A stretch of DNA of 64,000 nucleotides from Chryseobacterium sp. Leaf404 (GCF_001424145.1 NZ_LMQM01000015.1:915-64914), one strand, 5' to 3'; counted from the first letter of the stretch, positions 17,188 to 26,293 are shown. The notes: generated by a model from the sequence alone, not told the origin. Program-made: numbers and translations.

Positions 17188-18540
17188 TTAATCCAGAAGT
17201 TTATAAATTTTATCCGAAAGACGAATTCGAAAAGGCAATTCAAAGGTAATCTGATCTCCTGCTTTTGCCGAATCTACAGAATTCCCATCTACGAAAATTT
17301 CACTGACAGAAAATTCCTGTTCGCCTGTGGTAGGCCCGGAAATTAAAACTTTATCGCCAACAGAAAGTTCTTTTTCGATTAAAAACTGAGCAATTTTTGA
17401 TTTAGTGTAATAATGTTCAGCCTTTCCTATTAAAGTTTTCTTCACCTTAATTTTCTGGCGCACAACTTTAATTTCTGCTTTTGCTAAAGGCTGCGTAGAC
17501 AAATCGCCGGAATTTTTAAATGTCAAAGAGTCAGATTTACCTTTTCTGAACACTTTGTTTCCTACCTGAAGACCTTTTCTTCTGGCAACCTGTTCTTCCC
17601 AGGGCAGATGAATAATCTCGTGACATTCCGTTGAGCAGGTATTTTCCATGATTGCTTTACACTCATCACACTGAATGAACAGCAGATGACAGGCGTCATT
17701 GGCACAGTTGGTGTGATTATCGCAGGGTTTGCCACACTGGTGGCACTGAGAAATAATATCGTCTGTAATTCTCTCACCCAAACGGTGGTCAAACACGAAG
17801 TTTTTACCTATAAATTTACTCTCTATATTTTCTTCCTTGATCTGACGTGTATATTCAATGATTCCGCCTTCCAGCTGAAAAACATTTTTAAAACCCTGGT
17901 GTTTAAAATAAGCACTCGCCTTTTCACAACGGATTCCGCCTGTGCAGTACATCAGCAGGTTTTTGTCTTCTTTAAAATCATTCAGCTGCTCATTAATAAT
18001 CGGCAGACTTTCTCTGAAATTTTCTACATCCGGCGTGATGGCTCCTTCAAAATGCCCCACTTCACTTTCGTAGTGATTTCTGAAATCTACTACAATCGTA
18101 TTGGGATCATCCAGCATACTGTTAAACTCCTCAGCTTTGAGGTGAATTCCTTTATTTGTAACATCAAAAGTTTCATCATTCAATCCGTCTGCAACAATTT
18201 TATTTCTAACCTTGATGGTCAATTTTAAAAACGAATGATTATCCTGTTCTACAGCTACATTCAGCCTGATATTTCTCATAAAATCATACGCATCCAGTGT
18301 TTCCTTAAACGCCTCCAAATTCTCTGCAGGAACGCTCATTTGCGCATTTATACCTTCTTTGGCAACGTAAATACGTCCTAAAGCATCAAGCTCATTCCAG
18401 GCTATAAATAAATCGTTACGGAATTTTTGGGGATCCTGAATTTTGGCGTACGCATAGAAAGACAATGTAAGACGTTCCTTACCGGCTTCATCAATTAACT
18501 GAGCTCTTTCTTCTGCGCTTAATGTGTTGTACAGTTGCAT
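17188..18540 (-). CDS. trhO: tRNA uridine(34) hydroxylase TrhO (rhodanese type) with extra C-terminal barrel
   Basis: TrhO makes 5-hydroxyuridine at the tRNA wobble position using oxygen. The 450-residue protein has an N-terminal acylphosphatase-like domain (GRIYVAKEGINAQMS), a rhodanese domain with the active-site loop LMYCTGGIRCEKA (Cys about 199), and a Cys-rich zinc-type segment (CHQCGKPC, CANDACH, CDECK). It is about 100 residues longer than E. coli TrhO. The last 80 residues (about 371-450) form another domain with LSVGDKVLISGPTTG, AKAGD and RLSDKIYKL. That domain resembles the beta-barrel at the C-terminus of U32-family proteins such as TrhP. The start is ATG 18540: an upstream TTG at 18573 lies inside the promoter box. 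Confidence 0.88.
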   Translation of the reverse strand: MQLYNTLSAEERAQLIDEAGKERLTLSFYAYAKIQDPQKFRNDLFIAWNELDALGRIYVAKEGINAQMSVPAENLEAFKETLDAYDFMRNIRLNVAVEQDNHSFLKLTIKVRNKIVADGLNDETFDVTNKGIHLKAEEFNSMLDDPNTIVVDFRNHYESEVGHFEGAITPDVENFRESLPIINEQLNDFKEDKNLLMYCTGGIRCEKASAYFKHQGFKNVFQLEGGIIEYTRQIKEENIESKFIGKNFVFDHRLGERITDDIISQCHQCGKPCDNHTNCANDACHLLFIQCDECKAIMENTCSTECHEIIHLPWEEQVARRKGLQVGNKVFRKGKSDSLTFKNSGDLSTQPLAKAEIKVVRQKIKVKKTLIGKAEHYYTKSKIAQFLIEKELSVGDKVLISGPTTGEQEFSVSEIFVDGNSVDSAKAGDQITFELPFRIRLSDKIYKLLD

Positions 18541-18871
18541 GCTATAAACTTTTAAGTGAGAAAATTTCTGCAAAGATAAAACATTTTAAAGAATTTCAGT
18601 TCCTGAGCATTCATACAAAAAAATGACAGTTTTACAGTCTCCGTTTAACTTTCAGCACGTTTATGACATCTAAAATATGACATTTTGACCTTAATATTAT
18701 TTTAAGTTTAGTTAAATCTTCATTGATATTTCGGGTTAAACTATAAAATGCTGCAATTCCCGTTAAATTTTAGTTAAAACTGAAACGCATTAAAGAGATT
18801 AACTACTTATTTAGCATTAAATTTGTTTATACAAGAAAACAACTTAACAATTATAAAATAAAGGATATACA
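18541..18871. other. divergent regulatory spacer between trhO and degP
   Basis: The 331-base spacer holds no gene. It contains the trhO -7 box, and a TAAATTTG box at 18818-18825 that could serve degP (start 18872). GTTAAA occurs at 18711, 18735, 18762 and 18773, with an inverted copy TTTAAC at 18644. TATGACAT is repeated at 18662 and 18676. These repeats may be regulator sites, but no known consensus is matched. Confidence 0.4.
18571..18578 (-). promoter_or_regulatory. -7 box of trhO
   Basis: Reverse-strand TATCTTTG is a perfect TAnnTTTG box. Its TTG is the spurious upstream start of the trhO frame, so the mRNA should begin near 18564 and translation at ATG 18540. Confidence 0.55.
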
Positions 18872-20398
18872 ATGAAAAGTACTTTAAAAAAACTATTACC
18901 TTTTGCAGTAGTCGGAGTTATATCTGGAGCTACCACAGTGGGTGTTCAGCAATATTTTAATGATGGCACCGGCACAAATGATCAGTCTTATTTTACTAAA
19001 TCGGGAAACAGTTCTTTTGTAGGAATGAATACCGCAGCGATAGGAGATGATTTCACGAAAGCGGCAAAAACTACAGTTCCTGCCGTGGTTACTATTAAAA
19101 ATTATCAGAACAGATCGGCAAGCAGAGCTTCTGAACAGGACATGATGGATTTCTTTTTCGGTGATCCCTTCGGCGGCCGAGGTCAAAATAAACAGAGACA
19201 GCAGCAGACACCGGAAAATATGCCTTCAGGAATGGGTTCCGGGGTAATTATTTCACCTGATGGGTACATTATTTCAAACAATCACGTAGTGGCAGGAGCA
19301 AACAAGATTGAAGTGGTTTTGAGCAACAAAAAAGCTTATATAGCTACGCTGGTGGGAACAGACCCGAATACAGATATTTCTTTGTTGAAAATAGAAGAAA
19401 AGGGACTTCCTTTCTTAAACTTTGCCAATTCAGATAATATTGAAGTGGGACAGTGGGTATTGGCTGTAGGAAACCCTTTAGGTCTAAACTCTACCGTGAC
19501 TGCAGGAATTGTGTCTGCTAAAGGAAGAGGAATAGGGATTTTAGGTTCTCAGGGGAAAGCGAGCAATCCTATTGAAAGTTTTATTCAAACTGATGCGGCC
19601 ATTAACCCCGGAAATTCCGGTGGTGCACTGGTAAATGCAAGTGGTGAGCTTATAGGGATAAATTCTGCAATACAGTCTACCACAGGTTATTATCAGGGAT
19701 ACGGATTTGCAGTACCAGCGAATCTTGCCAGAAAAATTGTGGAAGATATCAAGAAATTCGGTATTGTACAGAGAGGCTTCCTTGGGGTAATGACTTTAGA
19801 TTTATCTAATGATCAACTGGTAACTGCCTATAATAAAGAACAGAAAACAAATCTGAAGGCAGGAAACGGAATGTACGTTACAGGATTTTCTGAAAACAGC
19901 GGCGCAGAAGACGGTGGCGTGAAAAAAGGTGACATCATTACCAAAGTAGATTCTTACACGATCACAGATTTTGCAGATCTCTCTGCAGCAGTTGGAAGCA
20001 GAAGACCCGGCGATAAAGTTCAGCTGACTTATTTGCGAAATGGTAAAGAAACTACTACAACAGTTACACTTAAAGACCAAAAAGGCGGTACTTCTACCAG
20101 AACCAAAGCAGATTTAAGCGTGAGCGAAAAAATTGGCTCAGACTTTACAGAACTGAGTGAAAGATTTAAAACCGATTACGGATTGAACAGTGGTGTTGTG
20201 GCGAAAGGCGTAGTTGAAGGAGGTGAGATGGCAAAAATTGGCATCGTAGACAATTATATCATTATTGAGATTAACGGAAAGCCGGTCAATTCACAGGGAG
20301 ATGTTGAAAAAATCCTGAATAACTACAAAGGAAACGTACAGGTGAAATTTGTGGATGAATACGGAAGAATTTATACAAAAGGATTTAAGATGCCTTAG
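18872..20398 (+). CDS. degP: periplasmic serine protease of the DegP/HtrA family
   Basis: The enzyme degrades or refolds damaged envelope proteins. The 508-residue protein has an N-terminal membrane or signal helix, then a trypsin-like domain with the catalytic triad His138 (SNNHVV), Asp168 (NTDISLLKI) and Ser249 (GNSGGALV). Two PDZ domains follow, at about 295-395 and 415-505. A Gln/Arg-rich loop (about 104-117) sits before the catalytic domain. Layout and length match DegP/DegQ. The promoter spacer contains repeated short motifs, in keeping with stress control, though that is inference. A terminator ends the gene. Confidence 0.95.
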   Translation: MKSTLKKLLPFAVVGVISGATTVGVQQYFNDGTGTNDQSYFTKSGNSSFVGMNTAAIGDDFTKAAKTTVPAVVTIKNYQNRSASRASEQDMMDFFFGDPFGGRGQNKQRQQQTPENMPSGMGSGVIISPDGYIISNNHVVAGANKIEVVLSNKKAYIATLVGTDPNTDISLLKIEEKGLPFLNFANSDNIEVGQWVLAVGNPLGLNSTVTAGIVSAKGRGIGILGSQGKASNPIESFIQTDAAINPGNSGGALVNASGELIGINSAIQSTTGYYQGYGFAVPANLARKIVEDIKKFGIVQRGFLGVMTLDLSNDQLVTAYNKEQKTNLKAGNGMYVTGFSENSGAEDGGVKKGDIITKVDSYTITDFADLSAAVGSRRPGDKVQLTYLRNGKETTTTVTLKDQKGGTSTRTKADLSVSEKIGSDFTELSERFKTDYGLNSGVVAKGVVEGGEMAKIGIVDNYIIIEINGKPVNSQGDVEKILNNYKGNVQVKFVDEYGRIYTKGFKMP

Positions 20399-20423
20399 AC
20401 AATGCAGAATTAAATATTAATAG

Positions 20424-20460
20424 AAAACCGCCACTTCAGAAATGAAACGGCGGTTTTTTT
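20424..20460. terminator. terminator between degP and the convergent membrane-protein gene
   Basis: AAACCGCC and GGCGGTTT pair around a 16-base loop and are followed by seven T on the + strand. The stop codon of the convergent gene begins at the end of the T run. Confidence 0.8.
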
Positions 20461-20905
20461 ATGGTTTAAGTTTAAGTCTTAACATTTTATTTTTTCTTTC
20501 GTAAATTACTGAGACGATTTTGCCGCCAAGCCAGGAAAAAGGGAAAAATGTGAGAAATATACTTATTTTATAAAATGTAGGGTGATATGGAAAAATTATC
20601 ACATCCAGCATAGCTATAAACAACATGATAAAGCCTATTAGAATAGCATAAGCCACCTTTGCGTATTTCACAATCATTGCGGTAATTACGCCGCCCACTG
20701 TGGTTCCCAAACCCGAAATGAAGAGCAGAAATCCAAAAAAAGCATCGTCGCCCTTCATGCTTTCCAAAAATCTCTGCCAGTGCTCAAACGGAGCAAAAGC
20801 CTCGAAAGTAACCCATTGCGGAAATGCTCTTATCCCAAGAGTAATGATAAGCCCTGCAATCACAAGACCCACTACAACCGCTAATGTATTTCTTAAAAAA
20901 TTCAT
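20459..20905 (-). CDS. hypothetical small membrane protein
   Basis: A 148-residue protein with four predicted membrane spans (about 5-25, 55-78, 82-103 and 110-130) and a basic C-terminus (KNKMLRLKLKP). A Gly-rich span (GLGTTVGGVITAMIV) is notable. No family is recognised. Its ATG overlaps the stop of ridA by one base pair step (TAATG), so it is translated from the same mRNA as ridA. Confidence 0.65.
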   Translation of the reverse strand: MNFLRNTLAVVVGLVIAGLIITLGIRAFPQWVTFEAFAPFEHWQRFLESMKGDDAFFGFLLFISGLGTTVGGVITAMIVKYAKVAYAILIGFIMLFIAMLDVIIFPYHPTFYKISIFLTFFPFSWLGGKIVSVIYERKNKMLRLKLKP

Positions 20906-21285
20906 TAATCCTGATGTGCAATCATTGAAATTTCTACATCAACATTTTTTGGCAGACAGGAAACCTGTACAGTCTCTCTCGCAGGATATGTTTCAGCGTC
21001 AAGGTAAGATGCATAGATATCATTCATAACAGCAAAATCGTCCATGCTTTTAAGAAAAATTGTAGCTTTTACAACGTTTTTAAAAGTCATTCCTGCTTCG
21101 GTAAGAATCGCCTCAAGGTTTTTCATCACTTGGTGTGTTTCTTTTTCGATACCTTCCACAAGCTTTCCAGTAGCCGGATCTACAGGAATCTGGCCGGAGA
21201 TGTAAAGAATTCCGTTGGCAAAATTTGCCTGCGAATAAGGTCCGATTGCTGCTGGAGCGTTTTCTGTATTGATAATTGTTTTCAT
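20905..21285 (-). CDS. ridA: RidA-family 2-iminobutanoate/imine deaminase
   Basis: RidA hydrolyses reactive enamine/imine intermediates made by PLP enzymes. The 126-residue protein shows the family blocks: N-terminal NAPAAIGPYSQA, the strand ILYISGQIPVDP, KNLEAILTEAGMTFKNVVKATIFL and the C-terminal ARETVQVSCLPKNVDVEISMIA with the catalytic Arg. A TATATTTG box lies at 21370-21363, giving a leader of about 70 bases. The next gene overlaps its stop codon. Confidence 0.95.
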   Translation of the reverse strand: MKTIINTENAPAAIGPYSQANFANGILYISGQIPVDPATGKLVEGIEKETHQVMKNLEAILTEAGMTFKNVVKATIFLKSMDDFAVMNDIYASYLDAETYPARETVQVSCLPKNVDVEISMIAHQD

Positions 21286-21398
21286 TATGTAGATTTATTT
21301 CGAATATTTAAATAGTTTACTGAGCTTTACAATATATGCAAATCCTGATTTTGCTTAGGCTGCAAATATAAAATTTCTATTTTAATTAAAAGATGATT

Positions 21399-24020
21399 TT
21401 AAAACGGAGCGTTAGGCTGCGTAAAACTTCTGTCTTTGTATTTAAGAGCATCGCTTAAGATGTTGGCTTTGATACCGATGAAGAAATCGTACACTTTATA
21501 CTGCCCGAACGGAACCCAGTTGAAATTAATGGTAAAACTTCGCTGGTCTCTCGCAAAACCAATTCGCGTGTAAGCCAATTTTCCTGTAATCATATCGTAG
21601 TGCGTACTTCCTGTAATATTCCAAAACGGGGTAAGCTTCATATTTCCATCCAAACCAACGGAGGCAATTCTTGTGCCTTCTCTGGTAAGATTTCTTGTGT
21701 AGGCGTAACTTGCGTTCACGTTCAGACTCCAGGTCTGATCAAAGTGGGCATAATTATCATCATCAAAATAATAATTTTCGTTTCTGATTTCACCTTTTTT
21801 ATCGTAAATTTTGGAAAGATCTTTCTTTTCACCTTTTTTATTGAAAATTTCGCTGGTTAAGGGATAAGACATCTGAACATTGAAGCCCTGCACGCTGAAA
21901 GATCCGAAATCTTCGGTTCTGATCCCGTTATCCTGCCCCGGAATAAAAAGAATTTTATAAGGTTCGATGGCTAAACTCGTATTGATACTCAGTTTACTGT
22001 CGAAAAGCGAAGTCTGCCCATTCACGTTGATGATAGAAAAAGGATGCGATTTTGCAAGAAAATTATAGTTTCCCGAAATATTCAGAGATTCAAAAATTTT
22101 GATCTTCTTAACACCTGTAGAATCACTTTTAGACTTCACTTTCATCTCAATATTATTAGAAATACTGTATCCCATTGCTCCTGTTTCTCCAGAAGAAGGA
22201 CTTCCAACAATACCCATATCAAAAATTGAGTAAGGGGTCAAAGCACCTGCCGCATCATAATAATTTCTGAAATATCCGAAACCCGGCGAACCAAAATCCG
22301 GTGAATAAGAAAAACTTAAACTCGGCATCATCATGTGACGGATGGCCTCTACTGCTCCCCCTTTTTTGAAGTTTAACATTCCGTAGAGCGTAGTCTGCAA
22401 AGATGCACTTGTACTGAAAGTAGAGTATCCTGCCACTTTTTTATTCACCTGATCTACCACTTTATTCTGAATGGGATCATATTGTCTGGTAAGTGTTTTT
22501 GTTGTTAAAGCATTATCAATATTTGCTCCTAAACTGAAAGTAAAATATTTTGCAATGGTGGTGTTGGTCCCCAAAGCAATATTGTTTTTCACGCCGGTCT
22601 GCAGTTTATCCCACATGGCCTGAGTAAAAAGCTCACCTTCATTGGTACTTACAGAATTGGTAAGGTTGATACCGGTATTTACAGTAATATTTTCTAGCAA
22701 ACCCTGTCTTACCCCTGTTTTAGATTTGAAAAGATAAAACTGATTGATGGCGATGTTCATCTGCGGAAGACGGAGATCTGCCAGTCCTGTTGCGAAGTTC
22801 TGATTGTATGATGCCGTTCCTGTAATGGAAATTGGTAAGGTTAAAAATCTCTTGGTAAGCGTAAGTGTAGAATTCTGCTGAGTTCTGAGCACGCTTTGAT
22901 CCATAATATAATTGTTGTTAACCGTATTATTATAAAACGTCTGGCTGGTAACATCTACCGAAGCAGAAAATGTAAAAAACGGATTTGCTTTTGTATCCTG
23001 CGTATGTCTCCAGGCAATTCTGTATGTTCCGGTTTTTCCGTAATTATCCAGACCTTTAATGCCCCGGACTGTGGTTCCCACATCTGCCGAAAAATTACCA
23101 TTGTAACGGTACTTTTTAACGTAATTCATTTCAGGTCTTAAATTCCAGCTTCCTTTGGTATATATATCAGCTAAAACCCTGAGGTCAAAATGTTCTCCGA
23201 TAGGTTGATAATACCCCAAACCATTCAGGAAAAAACCTACATCTTCTCTCTCCCCAAAACTTGGGATTAAAATCCCTGCGGAACGTTTATCAGAGAAAGG
23301 AAGTATTGCAAAAGGCATTACCAGCGGTGTAGGAACGTCTTCTATATACATCTGTGCAGGCCCTACAATTAAGGTAGAATTTTCTTTTCCTTTCTGCATT
23401 TTAATATGAGAAGCCAAGAGGTGATAATCCGGTCTTGTATCTTTCTTATCAATATAATATTTATCTGTGGTAAATTCTGCCCGCCTCATGACAAACACAG
23501 AGTCATTGTATTTTTTAGTTTTATCCGCTACAATCAGGCCTTCGCTTTCTTCTGTTCTTGCATCGTAGGCAATTGCTTCACGGGTTTTGGTATTATAACT
23601 AAAACTTTTTACCTCATAATTTTTGCCACCCTGCTGCACTTTCGCCAGCTCATATATATTCCCTAAAGAATCAAGCTTACCTCTTGCGTAGATCAGATTT
23701 TTCTCGTCGTCTATGGAGATATAATCTGCATCAATCTGCATATCCTGATACTTTACCTGCGCATTTTGAACGAGGTAAGTCATTTTTTTCGGGATATCTC
23801 TTCTTTTAGAATCTGCTTTTGTACGCAGAACGTCTGCAAGAGACTCTTTTGGCAGAACTATTGTATCCTTCTTTTTTATGGTATCATTCGCCACTTTGGG
23901 GATGGTATCATTAACTATCACATTTTTCTGCAATTTTTCGGGAGCTTTCTGTGCTAAAAAATTGTTAAAAATTAGGATAATAAGAAATTGTAATATATTT
24001 TTGAAGACGGTTTTGTCCAA
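21399..24020 (-). CDS. lptD: LptD-like outer-membrane LPS assembly protein
   Basis: LptD inserts lipopolysaccharide into the outer leaflet. The 873-residue protein begins at TTG with a signal peptide (…FLIILIFNNFLAQ). An OstA-like periplasmic part follows (about 85-225; YLVQNAQVKYQDMQIDADYI, NLIYARGKLD). A long beta-barrel region (about 240-873) has alternating aromatic strands and the conserved block PAQMYIEDVPTPLVMPFAILPF. Bacteroidota members are diverged, so the assignment rests on domain order and that block. TAATTTTG at 24052-24045 is a candidate -7 box. It is divergent from the amidase gene, 54 bases apart. Confidence 0.8.
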   Translation of the reverse strand: MDKTVFKNILQFLIILIFNNFLAQKAPEKLQKNVIVNDTIPKVANDTIKKKDTIVLPKESLADVLRTKADSKRRDIPKKMTYLVQNAQVKYQDMQIDADYISIDDEKNLIYARGKLDSLGNIYELAKVQQGGKNYEVKSFSYNTKTREAIAYDARTEESEGLIVADKTKKYNDSVFVMRRAEFTTDKYYIDKKDTRPDYHLLASHIKMQKGKENSTLIVGPAQMYIEDVPTPLVMPFAILPFSDKRSAGILIPSFGEREDVGFFLNGLGYYQPIGEHFDLRVLADIYTKGSWNLRPEMNYVKKYRYNGNFSADVGTTVRGIKGLDNYGKTGTYRIAWRHTQDTKANPFFTFSASVDVTSQTFYNNTVNNNYIMDQSVLRTQQNSTLTLTKRFLTLPISITGTASYNQNFATGLADLRLPQMNIAINQFYLFKSKTGVRQGLLENITVNTGINLTNSVSTNEGELFTQAMWDKLQTGVKNNIALGTNTTIAKYFTFSLGANIDNALTTKTLTRQYDPIQNKVVDQVNKKVAGYSTFSTSASLQTTLYGMLNFKKGGAVEAIRHMMMPSLSFSYSPDFGSPGFGYFRNYYDAAGALTPYSIFDMGIVGSPSSGETGAMGYSISNNIEMKVKSKSDSTGVKKIKIFESLNISGNYNFLAKSHPFSIINVNGQTSLFDSKLSINTSLAIEPYKILFIPGQDNGIRTEDFGSFSVQGFNVQMSYPLTSEIFNKKGEKKDLSKIYDKKGEIRNENYYFDDDNYAHFDQTWSLNVNASYAYTRNLTREGTRIASVGLDGNMKLTPFWNITGSTHYDMITGKLAYTRIGFARDQRSFTINFNWVPFGQYKVYDFFIGIKANILSDALKYKDRSFTQPNAPF

Positions 24021-24074
24021 TTTTTATTTGATATAATTTGGGTTCAAAATTAGTGTAATTTTTAAAACTAAAAG

Positions 24075-25364
24075 ATGTACAAATCAAATTTTAAAATAAT
24101 TTTAGCATTTCTGTTAGTCGTTTTCTCCCACCAGGCATTTTCTCAGAAAAAATTCACCATCGTTTTGGATGCAGGGCACGGAGGCAGCGATCACGGTGCT
24201 TACAGATCATACAGTGATATAGGCCGTATTGCAGAAAAGGATGTTACTCTCGCCATCACTTTAAAATTAGGTTCAAAACTTGAAAAAAATAAAGATTTTA
24301 AAATAATTTACACCAGAAAAATAGACGAATTCCCCTCTCTATCAGACCGTACTAACCTTGCGAACAGAAGCAAAGCAGATCTTTTTGTATCCATCCACTG
24401 TAATTCAGCAGCCAGAAACACCGCGTATGGTACAGAGACTTTTGTACAGGGTCCCAATCAGAATGGCGAAAATCTTGAAGTAGCCAAAAGGGAGAATGAT
24501 GTAATTTATTTAGATGAGAAGGATAAACAAACCTTTGGTTCATACAACCAGAACTCACCGGAATCATTAATTGCTTTAAAACTGCAGCAGAGCAAATATC
24601 TGGAGGCAAGTTCGCTGCTGGGAGGTTTGGTGGAAGAAAATTTCGTCAACCGAGACAAAAGAGTTTCGCGCGGAGTTTTCCAGAAAAATTTACACGTTTT
24701 AAGAATGAATGCAATGCCATCGGTACTGATTGAAACCGGGTTTATCAATCATCCTGAAGAAAGCCATTATCTGGCGTCAGACAAAGGCCAGGAAGAAATT
24801 GCAGAAAGTATTTATCTGGCAATCATCGATTATAAAAAAGCCTATGACAGAAAAACGGGCAAACTAACCTCAAACAAAAAACCAGAACCTGAAAAACCTA
24901 TTGAAGTTCCGTTAAAGAATGATTTCAGAATTCTGCTGATGACTACGCCTACAAAATATGATGAGGGTGATCCGGCATTCCGTGGTTTAAATTACATATT
25001 GCCGATGAAAGAAGGCGGTATTTATAAATACTATTATAGTGTTACCAATATGGCATCCGTTAAAGATCAGAACATAAAAACTGCCAAGGATGCAGGATTT
25101 AAAAACGCGTATGCAGTTGGGTTTATGCCAAATCAAAAACTGAATACTGGATATTACAATATAGAAGTATACGTAGGAAAAGATAAACTGAGTGCCAATT
25201 CACATATTCTCCAGACGCTAAAAGATGTTGAAAGAAACAAAATGAACGGCATATTCTACTACACATACGGAAAAGAATACTCTCTGGAAGATGCAGTAAA
25301 ACTTCAAAAAGAACTGGAAGCCAAAGGAATTAAAAATACAATCATACAAAAGATGTATAAATAG
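24075..25364 (+). CDS. N-acetylmuramoyl-L-alanine amidase
   Basis: This secreted zinc amidase cleaves the amide bond between MurNAc and the stem peptide, mostly at cell division. The 429-residue protein has a signal peptide (about 1-23). The Amidase_3 domain (about 27-255) shows VLDAGHGGSDHGA (zinc His), a later zinc Glu region (AEKDVTL), SIHCNSA and VLIETGFINHPEE. From about 280 a C-terminal SPOR-like domain can be inferred (YYSVTNMASVKDQ… and YTYGKEYSLEDAVKLQKELEAKG), probably for denuded glycan binding. The tRNA-Glu promoter starts right after its stop. Confidence 0.9.
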   Translation: MYKSNFKIILAFLLVVFSHQAFSQKKFTIVLDAGHGGSDHGAYRSYSDIGRIAEKDVTLAITLKLGSKLEKNKDFKIIYTRKIDEFPSLSDRTNLANRSKADLFVSIHCNSAARNTAYGTETFVQGPNQNGENLEVAKRENDVIYLDEKDKQTFGSYNQNSPESLIALKLQQSKYLEASSLLGGLVEENFVNRDKRVSRGVFQKNLHVLRMNAMPSVLIETGFINHPEESHYLASDKGQEEIAESIYLAIIDYKKAYDRKTGKLTSNKKPEPEKPIEVPLKNDFRILLMTTPTKYDEGDPAFRGLNYILPMKEGGIYKYYYSVTNMASVKDQNIKTAKDAGFKNAYAVGFMPNQKLNTGYYNIEVYVGKDKLSANSHILQTLKDVERNKMNGIFYYTYGKEYSLEDAVKLQKELEAKGIKNTIIQKMYK

Positions 25365-25373
25365 GCGAAAAAT

Positions 25374-25404
25374 TTTGAAATGTAAAACTTAATATATATT
25401 TTTG
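25374..25404 (+). promoter_or_regulatory. promoter of the first tRNA-Glu gene
   Basis: TTTG (25374-25377), 19 bases, then TATTTTTG (25397-25404): an almost ideal Bacteroidota promoter, with a start near 25411, just before the mature tRNA at 25419. Confidence 0.85.
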
Positions 25405-25418
25405 CAACCTCAAAATTT

Positions 25419-25490
25419 GGTCTATTCGTCTAGTGGTTAGGACTCAAGGTTTTCATCCTTGCAACAGGAGTTCGATTCTCCTATAGACTA
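25419..25490 (+). tRNA. tRNA-Glu (anticodon UUC), variant copy
   Basis: A 72-base cloverleaf. The acceptor GGTCTAT pairs with ATAGACT, the anticodon stem CAAGG pairs with CCTTG around the loop TTTTCAT, and the T arm has GTTCGATTC. The anticodon TTC reads glutamate codons. No CCA is encoded (ACAAA follows). Its acceptor, anticodon and T stems differ strongly from the two copies downstream although the anticodon is the same. Confidence 0.95.
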
Positions 25491-25503
25491 CAAATTATCA
25501 GAT

Positions 25504-25824
25504 ATGCCGGATTTTAAAATTCAGGAAGCCAAGTTGCTTTTTAAGAAAATCCATTCAGCCCCAAAAAGTTATGATTTAAAGATCAATGAAGACGGGATTA
25601 CAGGCAGTGACGAGAAAATAAGTTTCAGGCTGAAACGGGAAGGAGAGCGGTTTAATTTTGAGATTGTCATAGACGGTCTCACCTTTACCAACACTACTGG
25701 AGACTGGAACAATGCAGTGATTATGCTCACAAGCACAATCCGCAAAATTGAAAAAGAAAACGAAAATTTAAAAATAGAACTCGCAAGAGAAAAGCTTAGA
25801 AAATATTTATCAGAAGAAAATTAA
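25504..25824 (+). CDS. hypothetical protein
   Basis: A 106-residue soluble protein starting at ATG 25504, 13 bases after the tRNA. The longer open frame that starts inside the tRNA is not credible. It is charged with a C-terminal coiled helix (KIEKENENLKIELAREKLRK). No domain is recognised. It probably shares the tRNA-Glu transcript. The next unit, rpsT, has its own promoter. Confidence 0.6.
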   Translation: MPDFKIQEAKLLFKKIHSAPKSYDLKINEDGITGSDEKISFRLKREGERFNFEIVIDGLTFTNTTGDWNNAVIMLTSTIRKIEKENENLKIELAREKLRKYLSEEN

Positions 25825-25841
25825 AAATTTTTGAAAATAAA

Positions 25842-25873
25842 TTTGGTAGATAAAAAAAAAGACTATACTTTTG
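25842..25873 (+). promoter_or_regulatory. promoter of rpsT and the following tRNAs
   Basis: TTTG (25842-25845), 20 bases and TACTTTTG (25866-25873). Transcription would start near 25880, 12 bases before the rpsT ATG. The TTG of the -7 box gives a false longer start in the rpsT frame. Confidence 0.85.
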
Positions 25874-25891
25874 CACTCACATTTGAACGAT

Positions 25892-26146
25892 ATGGCAAAT
25901 CATAAATCAGCACTTAAGAGAATCAGACAAAACGAAGTTAGAAGACTACGTAACAGATATTACCACAAGACTGCAAGAACTGCATTAAAAGTTTTGAGAA
26001 GCGAAGAAAACAAAGCAGCTGCTACTGAGCAATTGCCTAAAGTAATCGCTTTGCTTGACAAATTAGCTAAGAAAAACATTATTCACAAGAATAAGGCTGC
26101 TAACTTGAAAAGTAAATTGACTAAGCACGTTAATAAATTAGCGTAA
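25892..26146 (+). CDS. rpsT: 30S ribosomal protein S20
   Basis: An 84-residue, very basic, helical protein of the usual S20 length, starting [15 protein letters not shown] and containing [11 protein letters not shown] and [23 protein letters not shown]. It binds 16S rRNA early in assembly. ATG 25892 is chosen because the longer frame starts inside the promoter. Two tRNA-Glu genes follow from 10 bases downstream with no terminator or promoter between, so all three are probably one transcript. Confidence 0.97.
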   Translation: MANHKSALKRIRQNEVRRLRNRYYHKTARTALKVLRSEENKAAATEQLPKVIALLDKLAKKNIIHKNKAANLKSKLTKHVNKLA

Positions 26147-26156
26147 TTATATAGTA

Positions 26157-26228
26157 GGCCCGTTCGTCTATCGGTTAGGACCTCAGGTTTTCATCCTGGT
26201 AAGAGGGGTTCGACTCCCCTACGGGCTA
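26157..26228 (+). tRNA. tRNA-Glu (anticodon UUC)
   Basis: A 72-base tRNA. Acceptor GGCCCGT/ACGGGCT, anticodon stem CTCAGG/CCTGG region with TTC, T arm GGTTCGACTCCCC. CCA is not encoded. It is identical to the copy at 26320 and lies directly after rpsT. Confidence 0.97.
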
Positions 26229-26293
26229 CTCATTTAATTATCACTAACCGGATAATTAACAAGAGCAAAACTTGTAAAAACAAAAAGCTAACC

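Noticed and set aside
17686-18228. 180-codon forward ORF
   Set aside because: Antisense to the conserved TrhO catalytic region; hydrophobic mix typical of a shadow frame.
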